Assembly (NCBI GenBank): GCA_049802875.1
Contig: JBARNH010000018.1
Location: forward strand, 1-64,000
Length of the DNA stretch: 64,000 nt
Origin: Lutacidiplasma sp049802875
GTDB lineage: Archaea; Thermoplasmatota; Thermoplasmata; Lutacidiplasmatales; UBA184
Direction of reading: 5' to 3'
The position numbers were made by a program, and so were the translations under genes. Below are positions 32,072 to 41,395 of the stretch, piece by piece. The notes under the pieces are model-generated. The model was not told the origin of the DNA. It searched no databases and saw only the letters and a list, made by a program, of their open reading frames with translations. Each line of letters opens with the position of its first letter. The first letter of the stretch is position 1.

Positions 32072-35000
32072 ATGGAGTCGTCGCAGTCGGGTTGGTGGCA
32101 CCGCCACGGGTGGACGGTCGCGATCCTGCTCAGCGCGTTCGGGATGGCGTTCGCCATCCGGACGATCTGGACGTACCCGCTCATCCAGCAGTTCGGCCCC
32201 CTCTTCAGCTACGCGGGAGGGTCGGACTCCTACTATCACTCGCGCGTCACCACGTACATCATCCTGAATCACCAGAACCTGGTGTTCGACCCGCTGCTCC
32301 ACTACCCGGTCGGGGCCTACAATCCGCGGGAACCGCTCTTCGATTGGATGAACGCCATCCTGGGCATCGTCTTTGCCCCGCTGTTTGGCGGAAACGCCGT
32401 CGCGGCCGGAGCGTGGTTCCTCGACTTCCAGGGGCCATTCTGGGCCGCGCTGGGCGTCTTCCCGGTCTACCTCATCGGCCGCGAGGTGAGCAGTAAGCGG
32501 ATGGGATTGATCGCCGCGGTGATCTTCCCATTCCTGAGCGCGAACATCGATTCCTCGATCTTCGGCTACGCGAACTATCTCTCGTTCTACACTTTCTTCA
32601 TTCTCATCACGGTTTATTCGTACATCCGGACGTCGAAGGCCGTCGGTACTCGACGGTGGGTCGAGGACTATCGGCGGCCGCGTCAGTACCTTCCGGCGCT
32701 CCGCGCCTTCTTACGGACCGAACGGACCGCGGTGAAGTGGGCGGTGTTCACCGGAGTCTCGCTCGGGGCCCTGGCCCTCGCCTGGCAGGGATACACCTAC
32801 GCGATCGTCGTGATCGGTCTCTCGCTCGTCATTGCGATGATCGTCGAGCGGATCCGACGGGTCGATTCGTTCGGTCTCTACGTGACGACCTGGATCGTCG
32901 GGCTGGTCGGGTTTCCGATGGCGATCCCCTACTACCTCGTGCAGCACCAGTTCGCGGCCTGGTTCGACCTCCCGCTCCTCCTGTTCTTTGGAGTTCTGGC
33001 GTTGCTCCTCCCGTTCCTCCTCATGCGGGACATCCCGTGGGTCTTCTCGATCCCGGCACTCGTGTTGTTCGTCTTGGGGGCGGCGGCGTTCCTGTACTTC
33101 GTCGAGCCGGCCTACTTCGTGAACATCGTCACGGGGCAAGGGTACTTCGCGAAGACGTTGATCTACTCGACGGTCGCGGAGGCCCAAGCCCCCTCGATCG
33201 ACGAGCTCGTCGTCGGGTACGGGGTGGTCACCTTCTTCCTCGCCTTCGTGGGCGTTGCGATCTTCATCTACACGCTCGCCCGGGGCCGGTTCAAGCGCCA
33301 CCACATCATCTTCCTCGTTTTCGCGATACTTTCGATCTATCTTCCGATCTCCGCGGCCAAGTTCTTCCTGCTCGGGTCGCCGGTCTTCGCCCTCTTACCG
33401 GCCGAGGCGATCAAACGGGCGCTGGACGTCGGCGGCTACCCCGAGCTCCGTCGCACGGTCGCCTCCCTCTCCGACCGGCGCAGCCAGGCGGCGGCGTTCC
33501 GTAAGGCGTTCAAAGCCCGCCACGTCCTCGTGATCCTGCTCGTCCTTGTGATCGTGCTGCCGAACGTCTGGATATCGATCGACGCTTCGATCCCCGGGAA
33601 CACGAAGGACCAGGTCTCCACCCAGGTCTACGACACCCTCCCGTCGTTCCTCAAAGGGAACAGCAGTACCGAGAACAACTACTTCGGGGCCGCCGGCACG
33701 TCGCTCGATACTTCCAACCAGTACGACAGCGCCGGATACAATTGGCTCGCCCAGCAAGATACCGCCACCGCGGCCGCCCAGCGCCCGGCCTTCGTCAGCT
33801 GGTGGGACTACGGCTTCCAGGCGATCGACCAGGGGGACCACCCGAGCGTAGCCGACAACTTCCAGAACGGGATCGACCCTGCCGGTCAGTTCCTTCTGGC
33901 CCAGAACGAGTCGAGCGCGATCGCCGTCCTGATCACGACCCTACTTCAGGGCGAACAGTATGCTTCCGGCAGCCTCAACCTCCCCCCCGCGCTCAACGCG
34001 ATCCTCGCCCAGGACGGACTCAATCTTCCCCAGCTCCACCAGCTCCTCGTGAACCAGAGCGCCGACGTTCCGCTGGTGGTCAACAATCCCGGCCGGTACC
34101 TCCCCGTCAATCCGTCGACGCTGACGGTGGATAACGCGATGTACCTCGCGGTCTCGTACTTCATCGCGACCTCGCAGACCCTGAGCGGCGTGGCCAAGAT
34201 CTACGACGACGTCCAGGCGTACACCGGCTGGTCGATCCGCTACGACATGACCGACAGCCGCCTGATCCCGTTCAGCGGACAGGACACCGGGATCTTCTAC
34301 GCTCCCGCGGACCTGACGGGCCGCGTCCTCGACGCCGCGGGGCTCCCGTCGACGTACTTCAACGTCACCGTCCTCGGGTCGGACGGGAACTACTACCCTC
34401 TGGGCCAGGTGCCGGCCGATGTATCCTCAGTGGATTACTACATCAATTATTTCTCGCCGTTCTACAACTCGATGATCTACCGGACGTATTTCGGGTACAA
34501 CGGCACCGACGTCGGGCTTACCGGGATCCCCGGCCTCGAGGGGACGGCGTCCGCCTCCCCGATCGAGCCCGGGTGGATGCTCCAACACTTCGAGGTGGTC
34601 TACAAGACGGCGTACTACTGCCCGCTGCCCGCGGCCGAAGCGAGCGCCAACCCCAACTGCTTCGTCGCGATGAACCAGCCTCAGGCGGTCGCGCTGGCGG
34701 CCCGGACGAACACCACAGCGAACACCTCTTCCAGTTCGTACTTCGGCGGCGGCGAATCGATGCTCGAGTACTACCCGGGACAGACCCTCTACGGCGACGT
34801 GCAGCTGCCGGACGGGAACGCGGTGCCGGGGGCGCATGTCACCGTCTTCGACCAGTGGGGGATCCCGCACGTGACCGTGACGACCGCCCCGGACGGCTCG
34901 TTCACGATCGTACTCCCCCCCGGCAACGACACGCTGAACGTCACTACCGGGACCGTGCAAGGCTTGCAGCAACAGGGGAGCGTGACGCTCGCCTCGGTCA

Positions 35001-38000
35001 GCGTCCGCGTGCCGAACTCGGTCGGCCTTTCGTTGGACGCTCCGAGCGTTCAGCAGGTGATCACGGTCCCCGCAGGATCCGCGTCCGGGTTCGTCTACTG
35101 GAACGTAGCGAACACGACCTCGTACACGCCGACCACCGACCCGGTGGTGCCCGGGGCTCAGATCGTCCTCTGGGGCCCGGGGAACCTCTCCAAGATCACG
35201 ACGACCACGGACGCGAGCGGGTCGTTCGAGCTGACCAATGTGCCCCCCGGGGTCTACAACTACAACGTGATCCACGGTGGCTACAACTACACGGAAACTC
35301 CCCTGACGATCTCCCCTCCGCCGGCCGCACCCACGAACGGGACGGTCGGCCTCACCGTTGGCTCGGTGAACGGGGTGGTGCACAATCCCCAAGGGGGGTT
35401 CGTCTCAGGGGCCATCGTGACCCTGGGGGGCGCTTCGGGGGTCGTTCAGTCCAACACGACCAACGTGAGCGGGGCCTTCCAGATCTCGGGGTACCCCCCG
35501 GGGAACTACACGCTCACGGCGGCGATCACGGGGACGAATGAGCGCTCGGTCGGGGTCGCGGTCGCGATCGCGAGTCCGAGCAGCGGTCTCACCACGAACC
35601 TCACCGTGCAGCCGACGACCGTCGTCGCCGTGACGGTCGAATCGGGCGGAGTTCCGGCGGTCGGGATCCCGGTCCAGTTCGTTCCGATCGCGTCGTTCGA
35701 CAACGTCTCCCTCTCGCCGATACGCGCCCTCGAGCAGGCCGGCAGCAACAGCTCGACCGCCATCAGCGGTCGGAACGGGATCGCGACCATCAGCCTGCCG
35801 CTCGGGAACTACTCGGTCACCGCGCTCGGATTCCTCGGCTCGACCCTGTACGCCGGCCTCAGCGAACTGATCACCACCTCGCTCCCCCCCACGCTCTCGA
35901 TGGTGCTCCCGTTGAGTCCCGCGGTCCGCCTCTACGGCACCGTGTCGACCGGCGGGCCAGGGGCCAATACGACCGCCGTCATCGCGTACGCAGCGAACGG
36001 AGACCCCGCCAACGCTTGGGCGAGCGGGGGAGCCTACTCGCTGTACCTCCCCGCGGGCACGTACACCGTGCTGGCCCTTCAGGGCCCGAGCAACTCGACG
36101 GGCACGTACTACTCGGCGCTCTCGTCGGTCGCGCTGACGGCCCCTACAGCGCTCAATCTCCAGCCGTCGGTCTCGGTCGCCGCCCGACTGAACGTGGGGT
36201 CAGAACTCCCACGGGACGTCTTCTTCCCCGCGGTCGGGGCGACGGTGACGGTCATCGCCGGTCCCAGTAGTGGCGGGCCGACCGTCACGACGATCGCCTC
36301 CGGCACCGGGAGGTCCGTGACGTTCCTGCCGTCCGCGGTGCCCCTCCCGGCGTCGACCTACTGCATCTCGGCCTCCGCCCCCGGCTTTGTCAGCGCCACC
36401 GAGTGCGGGATCACGCCGAACGGGCTGGCGGCATTGGTCGACTTCCCGATTGCGCTCGTGCAGGTACCCGTGACCATCCGGACCCTGGGGATACCCACCG
36501 GGACCGTCTCGACCGTGAACCTGACCGCGCTCAGTACGACGGCGGTCAATCTCACGCTCACTGGCGGACCGACGTGGAATGTAGTCCTGCCGCCCGGCGA
36601 GTACGGCGTATCGGGGTGGGCTCCGACCGGCAGCGGGAAAGTGATCTACCTGCCGGCGGGGGTCCGGAACGAGACCGTCGGGTTCGGGGCGACCTCGGGG
36701 AGCCTCACCCTGTCGCTGGTCTCGCAGACCAAATCGTCCGGCACGATCACGCTCCCGACCGGTGGCGTGCTATCGAACGTCCAGGTCGCTTTCTCCTCCT
36801 CCGCGTTCAACACGACGGTCAACGGGACGACCTACTCGAAAGGGTTCTTCGCTCCCCTCGGGTCCTATTCGGCCCTCGCCACCGTGCCCGTGGGGATGGG
36901 AGAGTTCACCGGACTCGAGCGCGTCACGGTCGCCTCGGGCGGCGCGATCTCGCCCGCGCTCTCGTTAGCGGTGCCCGGGTACTCGATCACGGGAACGCTG
37001 GACCAACCGAGCGGGGCGCTCCTCGCGGCCACCACGACCGTGACCCTCACCGCGCCGTCCGGTGCGAGCGCCCTCGTACCCGTCACTGACGGCAAGTTCT
37101 CGACCGAGCTTCCGGGGAACCAAACGTACAACGTGACCGCGTCCACCACCGTGCTGGCCCGCGCCGCCAGCGGAGAGTACTATCAATCGTGGGTCCAAAG
37201 TCCGGGCGCAGTCTGCGTCGTGGGGAGCGCCGCGACCGGGTGCCCCATTACGATGGTGAGCACCACCCAACTGGTCTGGCTGAACGGCACCCTGAGCGCG
37301 CCGGGGGTTCCCGGACTCGTCGCCGGGAGCGTGCGCCTCTACGGGCCCTCGACCGCCCCGACCCTCTCGACCGTGCCCGCGGCGAACGGAACGTTCTCCG
37401 TCCAGGTATTGCCCGGGACGTACTCGGTCTACGCGACCGGCGGCGGCGGCAGCTCGCCACTCGCTGCCCTGACCACCGTCTCGGCGTCGCTCTCCACCAT
37501 CAACCCCGTTCCCATCGTGCTCGCACCGACCTGGACGGTGGCGATTACCTCCGTCCCACCTTCCGACCTCGCTCCGCTGCTCGGTGCGATCAACGTGACC
37601 ATCACGAACGCCTTCGGCGCTCAGGCGCTGTACCCGGGCGTTACCGCCTATTCCCCCCTCGCGCTCGCCCTGCCGGTCGGTTCCTACACGGTCAGCGCCA
37701 CGTCGTTCGGCGATCCGTACGGGATTCCGGCGAACGCCACGGCCACGAGCACTGTGAGGGTCGTGAACGGGAACGTCGGAACCACGCTCCTCCTCGCGTA
37801 CCACTATACGGAGCGAACGGTCGCCGCGATCGTCGGCGCGCCGTACGCCACCGTGACGTCGCCGGGAACGGCCACGTTCGCCTTCTCGGTCCAGAACACG
37901 GGGAACACCCCGCTCGTGGTCCACGCCGTCGGCAGCCCGGCGTACTGGGGATTCGACTTCTCGTTCTCGAACGTCACCCTCGCGCCGGTCGGGCCGAACT

Positions 38001-38680
38001 CCCTGGTCCGCGCCAGCGTGGTGATCCAGGTCCCCGCGACGATCCCCACCGCCCACCCCGGCGTCGTGATCGAGATCGAACTGGCGAACGGGACGGTCGT
38101 CGGTTCGTTCTCGCCGACGGTCAACGTCGTGCCGTACTACGGGGTCGGCGTGGGTCCGGCGACGGCCGCCCCGCCCACGATCGGGGTCACGAGCGCGCTG
38201 ATCCCGTTCTATCTCGCGGACACGGGGAACACGGCGGAGACCGTCGCGCTCAGCGTCGTCGATTCCTCACGGGTGACGAGCCTCGGCTGGACGATCGGGT
38301 TCCGCGGGCCCAGCGGCCCACTCACCGGCTCTTCGGTCGACCTCACCGCGTTCTCGAACGCGACGTACGACGTGAACCTCACGACCCCGCTCTCGATCTT
38401 TGTGCCGGTCGGCACCGTGACCGTCCAGGCGACGGTCGTGAACGCGAGTGGCTCGGTTCAGGCGTTCGCCACCCTCTCCGTCCCCACCGCGAGCATCCAT
38501 CCCACTACCTCCTCGAACGGGACCGCCCCGGCGACGGTGACCGGACCGTCGATCGCCGCGCCTCCCTCGGCACTGCCGGACTGGGTCATTCCCCTCCTAT
38601 CGTTCGTCCCCGCGATCGCACTAGTGGTCGGTGTGATCACGATCCGTTGGTGGCGCAGCCGGAGGTGGACCCGTCGATGA
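32072..38680 (+). CDS. aglB: giant AglB/STT3 oligosaccharyltransferase fused to a surface beta-domain array
   Basis: About 2,202 residues; known archaeal AglB proteins are mostly 600-1,000. The N-terminal 500 residues hold about a dozen membrane segments with the acidic loop GGSDSYYHSR and the PVGAYNPREPLFDW region. The catalytic WWDYG is at residues 577-581 (SWWDYGFQA). From about residue 905 onward come repeated carboxypeptidase-regulatory-like/Ig folds (for example VPGAHVTVFDQWG...DGSFTIVLPPGN; GSFELTNVPPGVYNYNV; GAFQISGYPPGNYTL). Near residue 1930 are NEW3-like FSVQNTGNTPLVVHA and FYLADTGNTAETVAL segments. A C-terminal TM helix is followed by Arg-rich WWRSRRWTRR. Numerous N-x-S/T sequons dot the external part. 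It transfers lipid-linked glycan to Asn outside the membrane. Confidence 0.93.
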   Translation: MESSQSGWWHRHGWTVAILLSAFGMAFAIRTIWTYPLIQQFGPLFSYAGGSDSYYHSRVTTYIILNHQNLVFDPLLHYPVGAYNPREPLFDWMNAILGIVFAPLFGGNAVAAGAWFLDFQGPFWAALGVFPVYLIGREVSSKRMGLIAAVIFPFLSANIDSSIFGYANYLSFYTFFILITVYSYIRTSKAVGTRRWVEDYRRPRQYLPALRAFLRTERTAVKWAVFTGVSLGALALAWQGYTYAIVVIGLSLVIAMIVERIRRVDSFGLYVTTWIVGLVGFPMAIPYYLVQHQFAAWFDLPLLLFFGVLALLLPFLLMRDIPWVFSIPALVLFVLGAAAFLYFVEPAYFVNIVTGQGYFAKTLIYSTVAEAQAPSIDELVVGYGVVTFFLAFVGVAIFIYTLARGRFKRHHIIFLVFAILSIYLPISAAKFFLLGSPVFALLPAEAIKRALDVGGYPELRRTVASLSDRRSQAAAFRKAFKARHVLVILLVLVIVLPNVWISIDASIPGNTKDQVSTQVYDTLPSFLKGNSSTENNYFGAAGTSLDTSNQYDSAGYNWLAQQDTATAAAQRPAFVSWWDYGFQAIDQGDHPSVADNFQNGIDPAGQFLLAQNESSAIAVLITTLLQGEQYASGSLNLPPALNAILAQDGLNLPQLHQLLVNQSADVPLVVNNPGRYLPVNPSTLTVDNAMYLAVSYFIATSQTLSGVAKIYDDVQAYTGWSIRYDMTDSRLIPFSGQDTGIFYAPADLTGRVLDAAGLPSTYFNVTVLGSDGNYYPLGQVPADVSSVDYYINYFSPFYNSMIYRTYFGYNGTDVGLTGIPGLEGTASASPIEPGWMLQHFEVVYKTAYYCPLPAAEASANPNCFVAMNQPQAVALAARTNTTANTSSSSYFGGGESMLEYYPGQTLYGDVQLPDGNAVPGAHVTVFDQWGIPHVTVTTAPDGSFTIVLPPGNDTLNVTTGTVQGLQQQGSVTLASVSVRVPNSVGLSLDAPSVQQVITVPAGSASGFVYWNVANTTSYTPTTDPVVPGAQIVLWGPGNLSKITTTTDASGSFELTNVPPGVYNYNVIHGGYNYTETPLTISPPPAAPTNGTVGLTVGSVNGVVHNPQGGFVSGAIVTLGGASGVVQSNTTNVSGAFQISGYPPGNYTLTAAITGTNERSVGVAVAIASPSSGLTTNLTVQPTTVVAVTVESGGVPAVGIPVQFVPIASFDNVSLSPIRALEQAGSNSSTAISGRNGIATISLPLGNYSVTALGFLGSTLYAGLSELITTSLPPTLSMVLPLSPAVRLYGTVSTGGPGANTTAVIAYAANGDPANAWASGGAYSLYLPAGTYTVLALQGPSNSTGTYYSALSSVALTAPTALNLQPSVSVAARLNVGSELPRDVFFPAVGATVTVIAGPSSGGPTVTTIASGTGRSVTFLPSAVPLPASTYCISASAPGFVSATECGITPNGLAALVDFPIALVQVPVTIRTLGIPTGTVSTVNLTALSTTAVNLTLTGGPTWNVVLPPGEYGVSGWAPTGSGKVIYLPAGVRNETVGFGATSGSLTLSLVSQTKSSGTITLPTGGVLSNVQVAFSSSAFNTTVNGTTYSKGFFAPLGSYSALATVPVGMGEFTGLERVTVASGGAISPALSLAVPGYSITGTLDQPSGALLAATTTVTLTAPSGASALVPVTDGKFSTELPGNQTYNVTASTTVLARAASGEYYQSWVQSPGAVCVVGSAATGCPITMVSTTQLVWLNGTLSAPGVPGLVAGSVRLYGPSTAPTLSTVPAANGTFSVQVLPGTYSVYATGGGGSSPLAALTTVSASLSTINPVPIVLAPTWTVAITSVPPSDLAPLLGAINVTITNAFGAQALYPGVTAYSPLALALPVGSYTVSATSFGDPYGIPANATATSTVRVVNGNVGTTLLLAYHYTERTVAAIVGAPYATVTSPGTATFAFSVQNTGNTPLVVHAVGSPAYWGFDFSFSNVTLAPVGPNSLVRASVVIQVPATIPTAHPGVVIEIELANGTVVGSFSPTVNVVPYYGVGVGPATAAPPTIGVTSALIPFYLADTGNTAETVALSVVDSSRVTSLGWTIGFRGPSGPLTGSSVDLTAFSNATYDVNLTTPLSIFVPVGTVTVQATVVNASGSVQAFATLSVPTASIHPTTSSNGTAPATVTGPSIAAPPSALPDWVIPLLSFVPAIALVVGVITIRWWRSRRWTRR

Positions 38681-39492
38681 GAGCCCCCGGTACCGTCGCC
38701 CTCGCGGCGCTGTTGATCCTATCGGGAGTCGTCACCCTGGGGTTGAGCGGGGGCGCCGCCGCCTCCGGGTCCGCCTCGACACCGGTCGTCGGCAACATCA
38801 CGGGGCCGACCGTGCTCGCCTACGGTGCGAGCAGCGACTATCCGATCCAGGCGAGCGGCGGACCGGCGTTCGCTTCGAACGGAACTCAGGTCGGGAACTT
38901 GACCTACTTTATCGGGCTCGCCGGTTCGAACACGACCGGTATCACGATCTCTCCGGCGACCGCCGTCTTCACGAACGGAACCGCGACCGTTCCGCTGCTG
39001 ACGGTCAACAGCATTACGCAGGTCCTCACCCTCGCGGTCGAGATCACTTCCGTCTTCGGGACGCAGAACGACTCGTTGAACTTCACCTACTCCGTGAACA
39101 TCGTCCAACCGTACATCCTGAGCCTGAACCTCGTTTCCGACTCCCCCGTCACGGTCGCCGCGTTCCCGCTCGCGGTCGACCTGGACGGGACCCCGGTGGG
39201 GACGATCAACGTCCCCAACATGACCTCGAAGGAGAGCCTCGTCGTGAACTTCCAGTACGCGACCACCGGGCTCTCCTCCGGCGAGCACACGTTCACCGTG
39301 TCGCTCGCGAACGAGCACGGTCTGGTCCTGTTCGCGGGCGGGGCGAGCACGTACTCGGTCACGTTCTACGTGCCGGGACCCCCCACGAGCTACACGCTGT
39401 GGTACGTCGCGGGCGCGGTCGCGTTCTTCGGGGCCATCTTTATATTCGTCACCCGGGTGGCCGCGCGCCGGCGCGCCCCCAGTCGCCGGTAA
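38677..39492 (+). CDS. secreted, membrane-anchored surface protein
   Basis: 271 residues, ATG overlapping the aglB stop (ATGA). A signal peptide (VALAALLILSGVVTLGLSGG) precedes a Ser/Thr/Asn-rich extracellular beta domain with many N-x-S/T sequons (NGTQVGNLT, NTTG, NGTA, NMTS). A C-terminal TM helix (WYVAGAVAFFGAIFIFV) ends in Arg-rich cytoplasmic residues. Family not recognised. Translational coupling to AglB suggests a dedicated accessory or substrate protein. Confidence 0.75.
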   Translation: MRAPGTVALAALLILSGVVTLGLSGGAAASGSASTPVVGNITGPTVLAYGASSDYPIQASGGPAFASNGTQVGNLTYFIGLAGSNTTGITISPATAVFTNGTATVPLLTVNSITQVLTLAVEITSVFGTQNDSLNFTYSVNIVQPYILSLNLVSDSPVTVAAFPLAVDLDGTPVGTINVPNMTSKESLVVNFQYATTGLSSGEHTFTVSLANEHGLVLFAGGASTYSVTFYVPGPPTSYTLWYVAGAVAFFGAIFIFVTRVAARRRAPSRR

Positions 39493-39504
39493 GGGGTCGA
39501 ACTC

Positions 39505-39681
39505 ATGCTGGCCGAACGCGTCGATCTGCGCTGCACTTCGTGCGGACGCGCGGTCCCGGCCGACGGTGCGACCCAGTTCCCGTGCCCCAGTTGCGGCGAC
39601 GTGACGATCGGACGGTGCGCCCGATGCCGCGACCAGAGCGTCCCCTACCATTGCGGAAAGTGCGGCTTCGTGGGTCCCTGA
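39505..39681 (+). CDS. small archaeal zinc-ribbon protein (DUF1610/HVO_2753-like)
   Basis: 58 residues, MLAERVDLRCTSCGRAV start. Four CxxC knuckles (CTSC, CPSC, CARC, CGKC) give two zinc sites. This length and spacing match the small archaeal zinc-finger family often encoded just before aEF1-beta, as here (10 bases upstream). Function not known; haloarchaeal members have been linked to motility and biofilm behaviour. Confidence 0.85.
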   Translation: MLAERVDLRCTSCGRAVPADGATQFPCPSCGDVTIGRCARCRDQSVPYHCGKCGFVGP

Positions 39682-39691
39682 GGTCCGTCCG

Positions 39692-39958
39692 ATGGGGCAG
39701 GTCGCCGTACTGTTTCGCCTGATGCCCCAAGGCGTGGAGACCGACCTCCAGGAGGTCGCCCGGCAGGTGCCCGCGTCCCTCCCGTCGGGGGTGACGATCC
39801 GCGGGATGCAGGTCAAGGACATCGCGTACGGGCTGAAGTCGCTCCTGATCTCGGTGATCATGGACGATACGGGCGGGATCCTCGACTCCACGGAACAAGC
39901 CCTCGCCAAGGTCCCGCACGTCGAATCCGTCGAGGTGATGGAGGAGGGTCTGCTGTAG
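39692..39958 (+). CDS. translation elongation factor 1-beta
   Basis: 88 residues, MGQVAVLFRLMPQGVETDL start, with the C-terminal guanine-exchange fold (VKDIAYGLKSLLISVIMDD, ALAKVPHVESVEVMEE). It exchanges GDP on aEF1-alpha. The length is typical of archaeal aEF1B. It is co-transcribed with the small zinc-ribbon gene. Confidence 0.93.
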   Translation: MGQVAVLFRLMPQGVETDLQEVARQVPASLPSGVTIRGMQVKDIAYGLKSLLISVIMDDTGGILDSTEQALAKVPHVESVEVMEEGLL

Positions 39959-39981
39959 TCGGCGGACCCCACTCCGCTCCT

Positions 39982-40965
39982 GTGGACCTGTTCACCCACG
40001 TCCTCGTCGCCTACCTCGTCACCTTCGGGATCGTCGGGTTCCAGCCGTCGTACCTCGCCGCCGGAGCCCTGGCCGGAGGTCTCCCCGACGCCGACGCACT
40101 CTTTTTCCCGATCGCCCGGCGCTTCCCGATCCTCCAGCATCACGGGATCACGCACTCCCTCTTCGGAGTCACGGTCATCGCGGTCGTGGGCGCGATCGTT
40201 GGGCCGATGCTCGCCCCCGGGTCTCCCTGGATCTACTTCCTCGTCATGGAGGTCGGCGGGTGCTGCCACATCCTCCAGGACGGCTTCACGAACTTTGCCG
40301 TGCCTCCGCTGCTGCCGTTCTCGAAGCGGTTGGTGCACCTCGACGCGGACCGGGCGATCAACTTCCTGACGATGGCCGTCTCCGTGGCCTCGTTCTATCT
40401 GCTCCTCGGCGTCGAACGCAACCACGTGCCGTTCGCGTGGTACCTCTTGACGGTCTATGGTCTGATGGGTTTCTTCGCCGCGTACTTCGCGATCCGTCTC
40501 GCGGGCCGGGTCGTCGTCGGGCGCCGGCTGACGGAGCTCGGTGGGTACCGGGCGGTCGTCCCGACCGGGAACCCGTTCGAGTGGGTGTTGCTCTCCGAGG
40601 AGACGGACGGTGGCCGCGTTCGGACCCGTTGGGCGCGCTACGTCTTCGGGCGCGGGGTCGTGGACGGACCGTACTCGGTCGAGGCGCCGCTCGAACCTCC
40701 CCCGCGCTCGCGGGCCCCGACCTCCGCGACCGAAGCCCTCGACTGGTCGTACGGGCTCGCGCGCCGGGCGAGCCGAGTGATCGAAACCACGTACCACTTC
40801 GGGGAGGCGTTCGTGAGCGCCGCCGGCGAATGGGTCGCGGTCTGGTATTCGTTAGAGTTCTCCGCCTTCGGCCGCGCGGCGGCGGTACGGGTGGCGTTCC
40901 CCGCTTCGGGTCAGGGACCCGTCGTCAAGTCGGCGTTCTACAAGCCGATCCACCGCGCCGTGTAA
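39982..40965 (+). CDS. YdjM-type membrane-bound metal-dependent hydrolase (DUF457)
   Basis: 327 residues from GTG 39982. Metal-binding motifs MDLFTHVLVAY, GGLPDADALFF and HHGITHSLFG, and the following hydrophobic helices, are those of the LexA-binding, inner-membrane hydrolase family (YdjM). The C-terminal 130 residues are soluble and beta-rich, without an assigned domain. Substrate unknown. It follows aEF1-beta by 23 bases. Confidence 0.8.
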   Translation: MDLFTHVLVAYLVTFGIVGFQPSYLAAGALAGGLPDADALFFPIARRFPILQHHGITHSLFGVTVIAVVGAIVGPMLAPGSPWIYFLVMEVGGCCHILQDGFTNFAVPPLLPFSKRLVHLDADRAINFLTMAVSVASFYLLLGVERNHVPFAWYLLTVYGLMGFFAAYFAIRLAGRVVVGRRLTELGGYRAVVPTGNPFEWVLLSEETDGGRVRTRWARYVFGRGVVDGPYSVEAPLEPPPRSRAPTSATEALDWSYGLARRASRVIETTYHFGEAFVSAAGEWVAVWYSLEFSAFGRAAAVRVAFPASGQGPVVKSAFYKPIHRAV

Positions 40966-41013
40966 CGAGCCCCTCGTTCCGACCCCGATCGGGCCGGTCC
41001 GACCTCGCGGCGC

Positions 41014-41292
41014 CTACTTGTACGTCGAGAGGTGCGTCGTGCCCTCGTCGTCGACGATCGTGATGCACTCGCCTTCGCACTCGAAGAGGCAGGCCTCGCA
41101 CATGATGCAGTCGGGACCGTGGATGACGGCCGACCGCTCCCCCCGGAACTGAAACTTCGCGGCGACGGCGGGGTCGTCGACGACGTCCGGCCAGTTGTCT
41201 CGCGGCTTCATCTCGAAGACGGTGACCGGGCAGACGTCGCGGCAGTGCGCGCAGCCGGTGCATTTCTCCAGCGCGACCTCGACGGTGACCAT
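41014..41292 (-). CDS. 2[4Fe-4S] ferredoxin
   Basis: 92 residues. The first cluster is C-x2-C-x2-C-x3-CP (CTGCAHCRDVCPV). The second is C-x2-C-x2-C-x3-C (CIMCEACLFECEGE) without the usual trailing Pro. An insertion of about 30 residues separates them. It is a candidate electron acceptor for the 2-oxoacid oxidoreductase at 23-26 kb. It is convergent with the YdjM gene. Confidence 0.9.
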   Translation of the reverse strand: MVTVEVALEKCTGCAHCRDVCPVTVFEMKPRDNWPDVVDDPAVAAKFQFRGERSAVIHGPDCIMCEACLFECEGECITIVDDEGTTHLSTYK

Positions 41293-41395
41293 GCGGGCTC
41301 CCGGATTGCCGACAAAAGCAGGGTATATTACCTCACGCCGCCGGCGACCGCCGGTCGGGGGAAACCGGCGCGTTCGGCGTGGTCCGGTCGGGAGC

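Noticed and set aside
38719..40797. 692-residue minus-strand frame opposite the surface protein, aEF1-beta and YdjM genes
   Set aside because: Arg/Glu/Asp-rich antisense shadow; the plus strand carries recognisable proteins.
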